Made by a program: the position numbers and the translations under genes. This document shows, piece by piece, positions 51,990 through 61,263 of a stretch of 64,000 bases of DNA. The DNA is from CAYMCO01 sp964388955 (GTDB lineage: Bacteria > Chloroflexota > Anaerolineae > Anaerolineales > E44-bin32), in the NCBI GenBank assembly GCA_964388955.1, contig CAYMCO010000010.1, positions 74,957 to 138,956 on the forward strand. The letters are read 5' to 3'. Within the stretch, counting starts at the first letter, position 1. Every line of letters begins with the position of its first letter. Under the pieces are notes generated by a model. The model ran no database searches. It was not told where the DNA came from and saw only the letters and a program-made list of their open reading frames with translations.

Positions 51990-52772
51990 ATGAGGCTGGC
52001 GCATGATGGGTCGCTGGAGCCGCATGAGTTCGGCGGTGGCGAGGTCAGAATCGCTTCCCCCGGGGGAGCCTGCCTTCAGATCCCTCCCAAGCGCGCCGGC
52101 TATGCGAACGCCCAACTGGACGACTATCGCTCTTTATCTCGACGGCATTTCCCCTGGCGGCCGCCCGTTCGAATGTCGCTTCGGGCGCGCTGCTCCCCTA
52201 CCGCCCCACTCGGGACGCTGGGTTTTGGTTTCTGGAATGACCCTTTCAGCCTGTCTTTGGGCGGGGGTGGCGGGGAGAGACGCCTGCCGGCGCCCCCGTG
52301 CGCCGTTTGGTTCTTCTACGGTTCGGCCCCCAATGATTTCGCATTCAGCAGCGGGAGTCCGGGCTGCGGTTTCCGCGCTATGGCCGTGCGATTCCCTCGA
52401 TTCCCCTCCCCCCTCTTCTCCGCCCTCGCCGCCGCCGGTTGGGCGCTCACACGAGTGCCGCCCCTTCGCAGAGCGGTGATGAACGCAGCCATCTCCCAGG
52501 TGCAATCTGCGGAACACCCCCTCTCCGATTTGGAGCTGAAGAGCTGGCATAGCTATCAGATCCATTGGAATACGGAAGCGGTGAGCTTCCAAATCGACTT
52601 GTCCCCGGTCATGCGCGCTGATCTTTCCATCCAGGGGCCACTGGGTTTCGTCACATGGATCGATAACCAATACGCCGTCGCAAGCCCGAAGGCCGGTCTC
52701 GAGTTCGGCGTTATCCCGACCACGGGAACTCAACAACTGGAGATCAGTGATTTGCGCCTCGTGGGGACGTAG
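51990..52772 (+). CDS. uncharacterised beta-rich protein
   Basis: 260 aa, function unknown. No signal peptide. Glycine- and aromatic-rich strands (GFGFWNDPFSLSLGGGG, CAVWFFYGSAPNDFAF) alternate with WHSYQIHWNTEAVSFQIDL and GFVTWIDNQYAVASPKAG, which suggests a jelly-roll (concanavalin-like) fold. It is convergent with the oxidoreductase at 52782, with only 9 nt between. ATG 51990 has a poor ribosome site. Homologues may occur in related genomes; I cannot name the family. Confidence 0.6.
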   Translation: MRLAHDGSLEPHEFGGGEVRIASPGGACLQIPPKRAGYANAQLDDYRSLSRRHFPWRPPVRMSLRARCSPTAPLGTLGFGFWNDPFSLSLGGGGGERRLPAPPCAVWFFYGSAPNDFAFSSGSPGCGFRAMAVRFPRFPSPLFSALAAAGWALTRVPPLRRAVMNAAISQVQSAEHPLSDLELKSWHSYQIHWNTEAVSFQIDLSPVMRADLSIQGPLGFVTWIDNQYAVASPKAGLEFGVIPTTGTQQLEISDLRLVGT

Positions 52773-52781
52773 GCGTTCGCT

Positions 52782-53957
52782 TCAGCCAACAATGCTGTAC
52801 TCATATCGGCCCCGCACTGGATCTCCCTCCGCGTAGCGGCCCAAACGAAAGATGTGGCGGGAAATCGCCGAGCTTCTCTCCCCCAAGACCATGTCGGCGA
52901 CCATCTCGCCGACAGCGGGCCCGAGCTTGAAGCCATGCCCGCTGAACCCTGCGCAGCAGAAGAATCCGCTATCCGGGAGCAATTCGTCGATGATGGGATG
53001 CCAATCGGGGGTGATGGCATACAGGGCGCCGTACCCGCCCGCAGACTGGCTTTGTTCCATCGCAGGGTAGCGGCTGACCAGGCGCTCACCCGCATCCGTC
53101 ACAAATGCCACATCGACTCCTTCGTTATAGTCGTCTGGATCAACCACCGCGTCCGCCTCAGCAGTATCGATCAACCCGACCAGGGTCAGAGCCCCAGTCT
53201 CATCTCGCCAGTAGACGCCGTAGGCGAAGTCGGCGATCACCGGATGCCCGTCACGGTGACCCTGAGGTCGTTTGAAGAAGCCCACTTGAACCCGGCAGGA
53301 GCGGATCGGCAGGTTGATCGCCGTATACGCTCCCACCCTGGCAGCCCAGGGGCCGGCGCAGTTGACGACGATCGGAGAGTGGAAGGGACCATGGCTCGTA
53401 TCTACCCCCTGCACCGCCCCAGCGAACATACGGACCCCGGTGACCGCGGTCTCCTGTAGAATGCGCCCTCCGAGGCGCCGGAGCGCAGCAGCGTAGCTCG
53501 ACAATGTGAGATTGGGATCGGCGTATCCGGCCTCGGGCTCGTACGCTGCACCGCCGAGGTCGGTGGTCTCAAGCGCGGGCATGATCGCCAATATGCCGTC
53601 CCGGTCAAGCAGCTCGGTATGGATCCCGATCCCTCGCTGGAGCTGGATATTCTCTCTCAGCCCCTGCATGTCTTTGGCGCGGGTGAGCGCCAGAAAGCCG
53701 GTCTCCCGAAATCCACACTCGCCCCCAACAATGGCCTCAAAATTCTGGAACGCCCTCAGGCTGTGCAGCGCCATGGAGGCGGTGGTCTCATTGCTGTAGT
53801 GCTGGCGGATGATGGCCGATGATTTGCCGCTGGAACCGGCGCCGACGATCGATTTCTCCAGCACGACGACCTTCAACCCACGCCGCGATAATTGGAACGC
53901 CGAGCTCAACCCCATTATTCCTGCGCCAATGACGATCGCATCGTAATTTGCGTCCAT
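52782..53957 (-). CDS. FAD-dependent amino-acid oxidase/sarcosine oxidase-type
   Basis: 391-aa DAO-family flavoprotein. N-terminal FAD fold YDAIVIGAGIMGLSSAFQLS, VVVLEKSIVGAGSSGKSSAI, PIVVNCAGPWAARVG and a C-terminal CCAGFSGHGFKLGPAVGEM, where FSGHGF is the typical FAD-proximal motif. It resembles sarcosine oxidase beta-type or glycine oxidase enzymes. Likely oxidises a secondary amine or D-amino acid. No helper subunits are nearby, so the substrate is open. Confidence 0.85.
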   Translation of the reverse strand: MDANYDAIVIGAGIMGLSSAFQLSRRGLKVVVLEKSIVGAGSSGKSSAIIRQHYSNETTASMALHSLRAFQNFEAIVGGECGFRETGFLALTRAKDMQGLRENIQLQRGIGIHTELLDRDGILAIMPALETTDLGGAAYEPEAGYADPNLTLSSYAAALRRLGGRILQETAVTGVRMFAGAVQGVDTSHGPFHSPIVVNCAGPWAARVGAYTAINLPIRSCRVQVGFFKRPQGHRDGHPVIADFAYGVYWRDETGALTLVGLIDTAEADAVVDPDDYNEGVDVAFVTDAGERLVSRYPAMEQSQSAGGYGALYAITPDWHPIIDELLPDSGFFCCAGFSGHGFKLGPAVGEMVADMVLGERSSAISRHIFRLGRYAEGDPVRGRYEYSIVG

Positions 53958-54311
53958 CGCTCAACCACCTTCCCTGGTCGCCCGCCATTATCGCCAACAT
54001 GAAGCGTATTTTCAACCGCAGTCGAGCCAATTCCGGCTATACTAGCCACCGTTGCATGAAGTCCGCCATCGCCTTTCTCGGCTTCGGCGGCTGCCCGGGG
54101 GCTTTCTGGCGCCCTCCTCGGCGCGGTCCAACGCGGTGCATGTCAGGACCGTCCGGACAACAGGGGCAGGACCGAATGCCCTCTGGTCAGGAAACGGTGG
54201 CAAGAATAACATCATTCCGTAACAAGAGTTGATCATCAGCGAACAAGTGGGCCGGCCCTGAGCGCAGGGCCGTGGAAATCAGACCGTTCACCTTGACAAT
54301 GGAGACACGAT
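53958..54311. other. intergenic region before the second lipoprotein
   Basis: 354 bp. TATACT at 54038-54043 has no matching -35, and the short ATG frame at 54056 lacks family features. GGAG (54302-54305) is the ribosome site for the lipoprotein. I see no further gene. Confidence 0.45.
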
Positions 54312-54977
54312 ATGAAAAAGAATCAAAGTCGCGCCATAATCCTATCCGTTTGTGCCCCGGCCCTGCTTCTATTGGCTTGCAGCCTTGTCGGGCAGGGGAC
54401 CTCCGACGGAGGCGGCCAGTCTGAGGGCATCGTCCTATACCAGGATGACTTCTCCGATCCGAACAGCGGATGGGATCGTTCCAATGGTGCGGATGGCGTC
54501 GCGGACTATGCGGACGGAAGCTACCGGATTGCTGTCCTGGAGACAAACTATGACGTTTGGGCCACCGCAGGTCAGACCCTATCGGATGTGCGCATTGAGG
54601 TGGATGCGAGCAAGGCGGGAGGACCGGATGACAATGACTTCGGAGCAATCTGCCGGCTGACCGGAAGCCAGGACTTCTACGCCTTCCTGATCAGCAGCGA
54701 CGGCTACTACGGAATCTTCAAGTCCAACTCAGAGGGGTTTGCTGCGATCACCGGGGAAGGCATGCTGTCCTCCAGCGCCATCCACCAGGGCGAAGCCACC
54801 AATCGAATTCGGGCGGACTGCGTCGGCGATACGCTCACCCTCTTCGCCAACGGAACCCAACTGCAGCAGGTGACCGACAGCGAACTCATCTCCGGTGATG
54901 TCGGATTGATCGCCGGGACCTTCTCCGAACCTGGGACCGAGATGCTTTTCGATAATTTCATCGTCTATCAGCCCTAG
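54312..54977 (+). CDS. lipoprotein with SDPNSGWDR domain (paralogue of 17122)
   Basis: 221 aa. Signal peptide MKKNQSRAIILSVCAPALLL with lipobox LLACS. The mature region starts with a low-complexity TSDGGGQSEG linker, then DDFSDPNSGWDRSNG, VADYADGSYRIA, KAGGPDDNDFGAICR, FYAFLISSDGYYGIF and FDNFIVYQP. It aligns over its whole length with the protein at 17122. The fold looks like a LamG/concanavalin domain displayed on the surface. Ligand unknown. Confidence 0.82.
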   Translation: MKKNQSRAIILSVCAPALLLLACSLVGQGTSDGGGQSEGIVLYQDDFSDPNSGWDRSNGADGVADYADGSYRIAVLETNYDVWATAGQTLSDVRIEVDASKAGGPDDNDFGAICRLTGSQDFYAFLISSDGYYGIFKSNSEGFAAITGEGMLSSSAIHQGEATNRIRADCVGDTLTLFANGTQLQQVTDSELISGDVGLIAGTFSEPGTEMLFDNFIVYQP

Positions 54978-55149
54978 AAAGGAGCCCGGCCCAAGGGGCA
55001 TCTGAAAAGCGGGCGGTGGGGGCTCTGGGGCCGACGACTACCGGCTCTCCCCCTCAACTACCCCGGGTCGCCCTCGATGGTCGTTCTTGCTTGCTCCCGG
55101 CGCGGTGCGGACCGACTGTGCAATTGCGCGCAGCCCGCTGCCCTGCTGC

Positions 55150-55178
55150 TTGACTTCACCTAGCGGGGCAGTTAGAAT
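55150..55178 (+). promoter_or_regulatory. promoter of tRNA-Phe
   Basis: TTGACT (55150-55155), 17 nt, TAGAAT (55173-55178); 10 nt before the tRNA. Confidence 0.8.
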
Positions 55179-55188
55179 TGCGCTGCGC

Positions 55189-55264
55189 GCCGAGGTAGCT
55201 CAGTTGGTAGAGCACGCGACTGAAAATTGCGGTGTCGCCAGTTCGATTCTGGCCCTCGGCACCA
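55189..55264 (+). tRNA. tRNA-Phe (anticodon GAA), CCA encoded
   Basis: Acceptor GCCGAGG/CCTCGGC, D stem GCTC/GAGC, anticodon stem CGCGA/TTGCG with loop CTGAAAA (anticodon GAA), T arm GCCAG-TTCGATT-CTGGC, discriminator A, then CCA at 55262-55264. Confidence 0.95.
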
Positions 55265-55266
55265 AG

Positions 55267-55292
55267 GAGCACCCCGGTGGGGTGCTCTTTGA
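55267..55292 (+). terminator. terminator of tRNA-Phe
   Basis: GAGCACCCC-GGT-GGGGTGCTC (55267-55287) followed by TTTGATT. Confidence 0.85.
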
Positions 55293-55334
55293 TTCCATTA
55301 TGCGGAGGGGGTGCTCACCAACTGAACGCTTCCC

Positions 55335-56429
55335 CTATTTCATATGCTCCTTGCGATATCTGCTTCGCAGCCTGTCGATCGGCTGCCAGTCCCCGCTCTC
55401 CGACCGATAGAACCAGTGATCCCAACCGTTGCAGGGGCGCCCACCCGATAAGTGCTTCGCCACCTGATGAATTGACCCCTCCTCATCGCCAAATCTCAGA
55501 CGACCATCCGGCTTGATGGTGGCGCTGCGATCGATCTCCCCACGGAAGGCAAGCCGTTGGCCGGGCTCCAGGTAGCCGACTTCCAACAAGCGAGCGAAAG
55601 AAACGCGCTTGGCGTTCCTGCGGCGGTCTCGGACGTCGAAGGCTTTTGGATCGAAATCTCCGACCCGCGTGCCCTGGATGCGCTGCATGGCTACACGCAC
55701 ATTTCGTGGATCCCGTTCGATCCCGATCCAACGGCGATGCAGCCGCTTGGCCACCGCGCCCGTCGTGCCCGTTCCGAAAAATGGATCGAGCACCACATCC
55801 CGGGGCTCACTCGCGGCGAGCACGACCCGGTAGAGCAGCGCCTCGGGCTTCTGCGTGGAGTGCACTTTCTCTCCATCGGCCCGCAGCCGCTCCTCCCCGC
55901 CGCATATGGGCAAGAGCCAGTCGCTGCGCATCTGCTTGCCCTGGTTCAGCCGTTTCATGGCATGGTAGTTGAATGTGTACTTGGCGCCCTGCGATTTGGT
56001 CGCCCAGATGAGGGTCTCATGGGCATTGGTGAAGCGGACGCCCCGGAAGTTGGGCATGGGATTGGTCTTGACCCAGATGACGTCGTTGAGCATCCAGTAT
56101 CCGAGATCCTGCATAATGCGCCCGATGCGGAAGATATTATGGTAGGTGCCGATCACCCAGATCGTTCCCGTGGGTTTCAGGACTCGCCGAGCCGCGGTCA
56201 GCCACTGCAAGGTGAACGCGTCATAGGCCTCGAAGTCGTCGAACTGATCCCACTCATCAAGCACGGCGTCTACGCGGGTCATGTTGGGACGCCATAGTTC
56301 ACGTGAAAGCTGGAGATTATAGGGCGGGTCTGCAAAGAGCAGGTCGATGCTATCCGCCGGGAGACCATTCATCACCTGCACGCAATCTCCCTGGATAACC
56401 TGATCCAGCGGAAGCCCCACAGCAGCCAT
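55335..56429 (-). CDS. CcrM-like adenine-N6 DNA methyltransferase (orphan)
   Basis: Beta-class methyltransferase, 364 aa: motif IV FADPPYNLQLS near the N-terminus, then the CcrM-type segment MPNFRGVRFTNAHETLIWA, STQKPEALLYRVV, and motif I DPFFGTGTTGAVA towards the C-terminus. The last 90 residues form a RAMA-type domain (LEPGQRLAF...IHQVAKHLSGG...GWDHWFYR). CcrM/HinfI relatives methylate GANTC, which is the best guess for specificity. No restriction enzyme or S subunit is adjacent, so it is an orphan, possibly epigenetic, enzyme. ATG 56429 is chosen over the longer frame. Confidence 0.9.
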   Translation of the reverse strand: MAAVGLPLDQVIQGDCVQVMNGLPADSIDLLFADPPYNLQLSRELWRPNMTRVDAVLDEWDQFDDFEAYDAFTLQWLTAARRVLKPTGTIWVIGTYHNIFRIGRIMQDLGYWMLNDVIWVKTNPMPNFRGVRFTNAHETLIWATKSQGAKYTFNYHAMKRLNQGKQMRSDWLLPICGGEERLRADGEKVHSTQKPEALLYRVVLAASEPRDVVLDPFFGTGTTGAVAKRLHRRWIGIERDPRNVRVAMQRIQGTRVGDFDPKAFDVRDRRRNAKRVSFARLLEVGYLEPGQRLAFRGEIDRSATIKPDGRLRFGDEEGSIHQVAKHLSGGRPCNGWDHWFYRSESGDWQPIDRLRSRYRKEHMK

Positions 56430-56474
56430 CGTCCCCCACCTTTCGGACCAACCTCTCTGCGATACGCTGACCGG

Positions 56475-56504
56475 AGTATAGAGCAGGTCCGACGGATCTG
56501 ACAA
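56475..56504 (-). promoter_or_regulatory. promoter of the methyltransferase gene
   Basis: Minus strand TTGTCA (56499-56504), 18 nt, TATACT (56475-56480); start near 56468, 40 nt before the ATG. Confidence 0.65.
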
Positions 56505-56520
56505 CCGGCCCGGGGGCCGG
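56505..56520 (-). terminator. possible terminator of the efflux operon
   Basis: CCGGCCC (56505-56511) and GGGCCGG (56514-56520) form a 7-bp stem between the adaptor gene and the methyltransferase promoter. The loop is only 2 nt and the T-run is poor. Confidence 0.35.
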
Positions 56521-56603
56521 GGTGCGCCCGGGAACCTTCGGCCTGCACGTCCCCTGGCGCCGGCTCGTGGATCGATCCTGGGTTGCGGGTCGACCCTCGC
56601 CGC

Positions 56604-57935
56604 TCAGCTCGCAAATGTCACATCAGCTGGCATGCCTGGCTTGAGCTTACCCTCCGGATTCCTTAGCTTTAATTCGATGGCATACACTGTGGTCTGGCGC
56701 TCCTCCTGGGTCTGCACATTGCGCGGGGTGAATTCAGCTTGGTTGGCAATATGGGTTACCACCGCCTCGAACGTCTCATCCGGGAATGAATCGACCTGCA
56801 CCTCTGCGGTATCGCCGAGGCTGATCTGTCCATAACGGTCCTCCGGGACATACACTGTGACCTTCAAATCGGAGAGTTGGGCGATGCTGATCGCGGGCGC
56901 CCCGGGGCTGATCACCTCCCCCGGCTCCACCAGCCGACCCAGCACCGTCCCGCCGCTCGGCGCGCGCATGGTGAGCTCATCCACCTGGGCCTGCACAATG
57001 CCCAGCGCGGCCCGCGCCGCCTCCACCTGAGCTTTCGAGGCGGCGAGCTGCTCATCACGCGTGTCGGCTTGGGCCATCTGGAGCCCTGCTTCGGCGGCTC
57101 GCACCCTGGCTTCCGCCATCGCCAGGGCGTCAGGGTCCGGTCCGCCATCCATCTCATCGACCTCCCGGTTGGCATCCTGAACGTTCTGCTGTGCGACCTC
57201 GACATTCGATTCCAGAATCGCCTCCTCGATTTCATCCGCCCCGGTTTGCAGCCAATCCAGATGCCATACGGCCTGGTTGTAGGCGCGGCGAGCTTCGGCC
57301 AGCGCGATCTGCGCTTGAGCCTTGGCGATCTTTCCATGCGCTTGATCGAAAGCCTTTTGCGCCCTTTGCAGGCGCTTCTCCGCGATTGTCACTTCCGCCT
57401 TGGCGGCCTTGATCATGTACTCCGGCGCCCGATTTCCGGGCTGGTTTCGCCGCAGAGCCTTCTCCGCATCGTCCAAGGCATCACGCGCCTCGGCCGCGCC
57501 CAGCTCCGCCTGCGCCAGCTGCAGCTCCGCCTTTTTCCTCAGGTCCCTCAGATCGTGCTGCGCGCTCAAGAGCGCCAGTTCCGCCATGGCGATCGCTTGC
57601 TCCCGCTGGGCCTCGAGCGGCTGTGCGGCAAGCAGGCTGTGCTGGGCTTCCGCCGCCGCCAGATTTGCCTTCGCCCCCTCGAGTTGGTTTTCCAGCACCT
57701 GCGATCCCAGCCTGAGCAGCGGGTCGCCGGCTTCCACCATATCCCCCTCATCGACAAAGACCTCGGCCACCCGGCCGCCCAAATCGGATGCGACCCGGAT
57801 CTCCAGCGCTTCGACCATCCCTGAGGCTTTGATGGGCGCATTCTCGGCCCCGCCTCTCAGCGCAGCGCAACTCCCGATGACCAGCGCCATCAGACTCCCG
57901 GCGCAGATCAATGCCCGCCTTTGCCCAGGCTTCAT
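56604..57935 (-). CDS. efflux periplasmic adaptor (HlyD/YbhG-like), probable lipoprotein
   Basis: 443 aa. N-terminal hydrophobic stretch LICAGSLMALVIGSCAALRG ends in a possible lipobox. Biotinyl-lipoyl half ASDLGGRVAEVFVDEGDMVEAGDPLL is followed by a very long alanine-rich coiled-coil hairpin (about 95-330), then the second lipoyl half and beta-barrel (RAPSGGTVLGRLVEPGEVIS, VTVYVPEDRYGQISLGD). This is a membrane-fusion protein bridging the ABC pumps. ATG 57935 with AAGGAGG. Last gene of the TetR-led operon. Confidence 0.88.
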   Translation of the reverse strand: MKPGQRRALICAGSLMALVIGSCAALRGGAENAPIKASGMVEALEIRVASDLGGRVAEVFVDEGDMVEAGDPLLRLGSQVLENQLEGAKANLAAAEAQHSLLAAQPLEAQREQAIAMAELALLSAQHDLRDLRKKAELQLAQAELGAAEARDALDDAEKALRRNQPGNRAPEYMIKAAKAEVTIAEKRLQRAQKAFDQAHGKIAKAQAQIALAEARRAYNQAVWHLDWLQTGADEIEEAILESNVEVAQQNVQDANREVDEMDGGPDPDALAMAEARVRAAEAGLQMAQADTRDEQLAASKAQVEAARAALGIVQAQVDELTMRAPSGGTVLGRLVEPGEVISPGAPAISIAQLSDLKVTVYVPEDRYGQISLGDTAEVQVDSFPDETFEAVVTHIANQAEFTPRNVQTQEERQTTVYAIELKLRNPEGKLKPGMPADVTFAS

Positions 57936-58011
57936 CGTAACCTCCTTCGCCCGCTTCGGGCTCGTAGGACGCTCAAATGGATGTCGGACTATTTCCCCTT
58001 CCGGGGTGATC

Positions 58012-58953
58012 TCAACCCATCGCGCGGATGAACACATCCTCCAGCGAGGGCTCGATCACCTGGCTCCCCAGCACATGAACCCCGGCCGCCTCGAGCACCC
58101 GTTGCACCGCGTCCTGCTGCTTCGCCGCATCCTGGGCGATCAAGTGCAGGCGCGATCCGTAGGGATCGATCGTTTCCGCATGCAGCCGCCCCGCCGACAC
58201 CGCCTCCCGCAGCGCCTTCAGTGCGGCCGTGGCATCCGAGGGCGTGATCTCCAATACATCCTCCGGCATCGTTCGTTCGCGGATCTGCGCGGGAGAGCCT
58301 GAGGCGATGATCTCGCCCCGCTGAATGAACGCCAGGCGGTGGCAGTGCTCGGCTTCGTCCATGTAGTGCGTGGTGACCAGCACGCTGACGCCCCTCGCCA
58401 CAAGATTGTAGAGAAGATCCCAGAACTCCCTGCGGGAAAGCGGATCCACGCCGGCCGTGGGCTCATCCAAGAACAGCACTTCGGGGTCGTGCAAAATGGC
58501 CGCCCCAAGCGCGAGCCGCTGCCGCCAGCCACCGGAGAGTGCGCGGGTGGGTGTGCTCTCTCGCCCCACCAACCCGGCCATGCGCAGCACCTCCGCCAAT
58601 CTGTCAGGCAGCCGGGACCGTTCTACGCCGTACGCCGCGCCGTAGAAGCGCAGGTTCTGAATCACCGTAAGGTCGCTGTACAGGCTGAACTGCTGCGACA
58701 TATACCCCACCCGGGGCCGGATGCGCTCCGGATGTTCCCGAACCGATATGCCAAGAACCTGCACATCCCCGCTCGTGGGGGGCATCAACCCCAGCATCAT
58801 GCGGATGCTGGTCGTCTTTCCGGAGCCGTTGGGACCGAGCAGGCCAAAGATTTCCCCCTTGCGCACAGTGATATCCACTCCCCCCACAGCCGTGAAATCT
58901 CCAAATCGCTTGACCATACCACTCGCGATCACTGTCGCTTCTTCCGGGTCCAC
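58012..58953 (-). CDS. ABC transporter ATP-binding protein (second half of YbhF-like pair)
   Basis: 313 aa. Walker A GLLGPNGSGKTTS, signature LSGGWRQRLALG, Walker B VLFLDEPTAGVDP, then TTHYMDEAEHCHRLAF. DrrA/YhiH/YbhF-type ATPase for an ABC-2 exporter. Its C-terminal tail (LHLIAQDAAKQQDAVQRVLE) matches the regulatory extension of that class. It lies 9 nt after the permease at 58963. Confidence 0.93.
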   Translation of the reverse strand: MDPEEATVIASGMVKRFGDFTAVGGVDITVRKGEIFGLLGPNGSGKTTSIRMMLGLMPPTSGDVQVLGISVREHPERIRPRVGYMSQQFSLYSDLTVIQNLRFYGAAYGVERSRLPDRLAEVLRMAGLVGRESTPTRALSGGWRQRLALGAAILHDPEVLFLDEPTAGVDPLSRREFWDLLYNLVARGVSVLVTTHYMDEAEHCHRLAFIQRGEIIASGSPAQIRERTMPEDVLEITPSDATAALKALREAVSAGRLHAETIDPYGSRLHLIAQDAAKQQDAVQRVLEAAGVHVLGSQVIEPSLEDVFIRAMG

Positions 58954-58962
58954 GCCCGCCTC

Positions 58963-60087
58963 TCAGTCCAGGGCCCCGCGCACGAAGCGCATCGAGGCCG
59001 AGGTGATCACGACGCCCAGGACGGCCAATGCCACGATGGGGAACCACAGTTCCTTAAAGCCGCTTGCCTTAAGCAGAATTCCGCGCAGAATGGTCAGCCA
59101 GTGATGTGCCGGGATCAAGTTGGCCACTAATTGCAGGGCTCGCGGCATCGATTCGACGGGAGCGGCGTATCCGGTAAACATGAAATCGGCCATACCGACC
59201 AGCATCACCAGCAGGAAGGCTTGATGCTGAGTCTTGGAAATCACCGAGATCACCAGCCCCTTACTCAGCTCGACGAGCACATAGCCCAGCGCCAGCACGA
59301 TGAGCAAGGCCAGGGAGCCGCGCACGGGTACCCCAAAGGCGAAATGAGTCATGCCCAGCATGAGCAGAAAGTCAAACAGGCCCACCATGATCACCGGTAT
59401 CGACTTGCCGAGGATGATCTCCAAGGATGAGAATGGCATGACCAGCAGCTGCTCAAGCGTGCCGAACTCCCTCTCACGCGAGAAGGAAAGCGCTGCAAAG
59501 AGGAGCACGGTGAATTCCAGCATCAATCCGAGCTCCGCCGGCGTGGTGTACAGGGCCTCGCTCAACGCCTCGTTGAACCACACGCGCAGGCTCGGGTTGA
59601 ACCCCGCGAAGGTGTCTGGGCTCAATCCCAAGCGCCTAATGGTGATCGCCTCGCCGCGATCCCGCGCCACCCCTTCCACCGCCCGAAGCGCGGCGCGGGC
59701 GGGTCCGCTCTGCGCACCATTCAAGAGCAGCGAAACTTGCGCTCCCTGAGTATCGGACTGGACGGCATCCGAGTACCCCGGCGGGAAGATCACGGCGGCG
59801 TTGATGTCATCCCGGATCATGGCCCCTTCGATCTCATCGATGCTGGTCGCGTAGGAATCGAGCGACAGCGTGCCGGTGTTCTCGATCGCGGCCACGAAGG
59901 CCCGGCTTTCCGGCCCCCGATCGTAGTCCAAGACCATCATCGGCAAATTGGTGATCGGCCTGGAGGTAGCCCACCCCACCAGAAGGAGCTCCGTCGCGCC
60001 TCCGAACAGCATGAAGGCAGGAAGCCACCAGTCTTTACGCAGGTGGATGAACTCCTTGATTGAGAGTGCGAGAATCCTCCTCAACAT
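58963..60087 (-). CDS. ABC-2 type permease (YbhS/YbhR-like), second
   Basis: 374 aa. One span near the N-terminus, a large loop with the ABC-2 pattern (VVFPPGYSDAVQ is shown here as AAVIFPPGYSD), then five spans in the second half including FTVLLFAALSFSREREFGTLEQ and LALLIVLALGYVLVEL. REREFGTLEQLLVMPF is the family motif. ATG 60087 chosen over the longer frame. Confidence 0.9.
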   Translation of the reverse strand: MLRRILALSIKEFIHLRKDWWLPAFMLFGGATELLLVGWATSRPITNLPMMVLDYDRGPESRAFVAAIENTGTLSLDSYATSIDEIEGAMIRDDINAAVIFPPGYSDAVQSDTQGAQVSLLLNGAQSGPARAALRAVEGVARDRGEAITIRRLGLSPDTFAGFNPSLRVWFNEALSEALYTTPAELGLMLEFTVLLFAALSFSREREFGTLEQLLVMPFSSLEIILGKSIPVIMVGLFDFLLMLGMTHFAFGVPVRGSLALLIVLALGYVLVELSKGLVISVISKTQHQAFLLVMLVGMADFMFTGYAAPVESMPRALQLVANLIPAHHWLTILRGILLKASGFKELWFPIVALAVLGVVITSASMRFVRGALD

Positions 60088-60095
60088 GACGGCCC

Positions 60096-61238
60096 CTAGG
60101 CAAGTTTCTTGCGGAAGAAGAGCGCAGCGAGCCCGGTAAACGCCACGCCCAGCCCCAACAGCATGACGGCATACGGCCATAGCACGCTCATGCCCGCCGA
60201 TGTCAGGAAGGCGGCCCGCGTAATGATGGCATAGTGAGTGCCCGGCAGTGCCAAAGACTCAAGGCGCACCATCTCGGGCATGGAAACGAGGGGGAAGAAG
60301 ATACCGGTCAGGAAGAAGCCAGGAAAGAAGATCAGCAGAAAGGAAAGGGCGAGCGCGGCGGCCTGGGTGCGCATGAACACACCAATGATGATCCCCATGC
60401 TCAGGATGGCGAACAGGAAGAGGGATGAGAGCGCGAGGAAAAGTGCGAAGCTGCCGTTGAAAGGCACATCGAACCAGAGAATGGCGAGGATTGGGATGAA
60501 GACCGCGCTGGCCATCCCGACGAGCAGGTAGGGAATCATCTTTCCAATCAGCAATTCGGATCGACGGATGGGCGTTGCCATCAGTTGCTCCAGGGTCCTG
60601 TGCTCGCGCTCATGCGCCAGTGTCAGGCCCACCGAAAGCGCCGGGAAACCGAGCACCAGCGAGATCAGCCCAGGGACCAGGTCCACCCTGGGCCGCAATC
60701 CTGGATTGAACCAAGCGTCCACGCGCAGGTCGATCGGTTGCAGCGCATCGCCGGAGGCTCCCAGTGCCTGGATCCGGTTGGAGAGCGCGGCCTCAACAAA
60801 CTGCTCCGCCCGGCGTCCGACATGGTCCACCGCGAAACTCCCGCTCTCCGGCTCGGTACCGTCGATGATGATCTGCAGATCCAGGCCGCGCAGGGTGAGC
60901 AGTCTTTCGGAGAATGTGGGGGCGATCACGACGGCTGCTTTTACATCCCCGTGCACAAGCATCTCTTGCACCTCCGCCCACGAATTCACATAGGCGGCCA
61001 GGTCGAGGTCATCTCCGGCGGTAATCTGCTGCACAAAACGATATGAAGTTTGACTGCGCTCCTGGTCGAAGACCGCGAGCGGGATGTGCTTCAGATCCAC
61101 AGTGAGCGCATACGCCATGAGCAGCATCAGCGCTGTGGGCGTCAGCATCACCAGGATGAATGTCGTACGATCGCGAAGGATGTGCTGGATTTCCTTGCGG
61201 ACGATGGCCATTGTTCGTCTGAGTGACAACCCAAACAT
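60096..61238 (-). CDS. ABC-2 type permease (YbhS/YbhR-like), first
   Basis: 380 aa. Starts MFGLSLRRTMAIVRKEIQHILRD, the YbhR/S N-terminus, followed by one span, a large extracytoplasmic loop, and five C-terminal spans around LTLAHEREHRTLEQLMATPIR. Forms the heteromeric channel with the product at 58963. Confidence 0.9.
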   Translation of the reverse strand: MFGLSLRRTMAIVRKEIQHILRDRTTFILVMLTPTALMLLMAYALTVDLKHIPLAVFDQERSQTSYRFVQQITAGDDLDLAAYVNSWAEVQEMLVHGDVKAAVVIAPTFSERLLTLRGLDLQIIIDGTEPESGSFAVDHVGRRAEQFVEAALSNRIQALGASGDALQPIDLRVDAWFNPGLRPRVDLVPGLISLVLGFPALSVGLTLAHEREHRTLEQLMATPIRRSELLIGKMIPYLLVGMASAVFIPILAILWFDVPFNGSFALFLALSSLFLFAILSMGIIIGVFMRTQAAALALSFLLIFFPGFFLTGIFFPLVSMPEMVRLESLALPGTHYAIITRAAFLTSAGMSVLWPYAVMLLGLGVAFTGLAALFFRKKLA

Positions 61239-61263
61239 CCCCGCTCCCCGTGCGCCGCCGCGC

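Noticed and set aside
54056..54235. 59-aa frame starting MKSAIAFLGFGG after a TATACT
   Set aside because: No ribosome site, no -35, composition unlike a protein.
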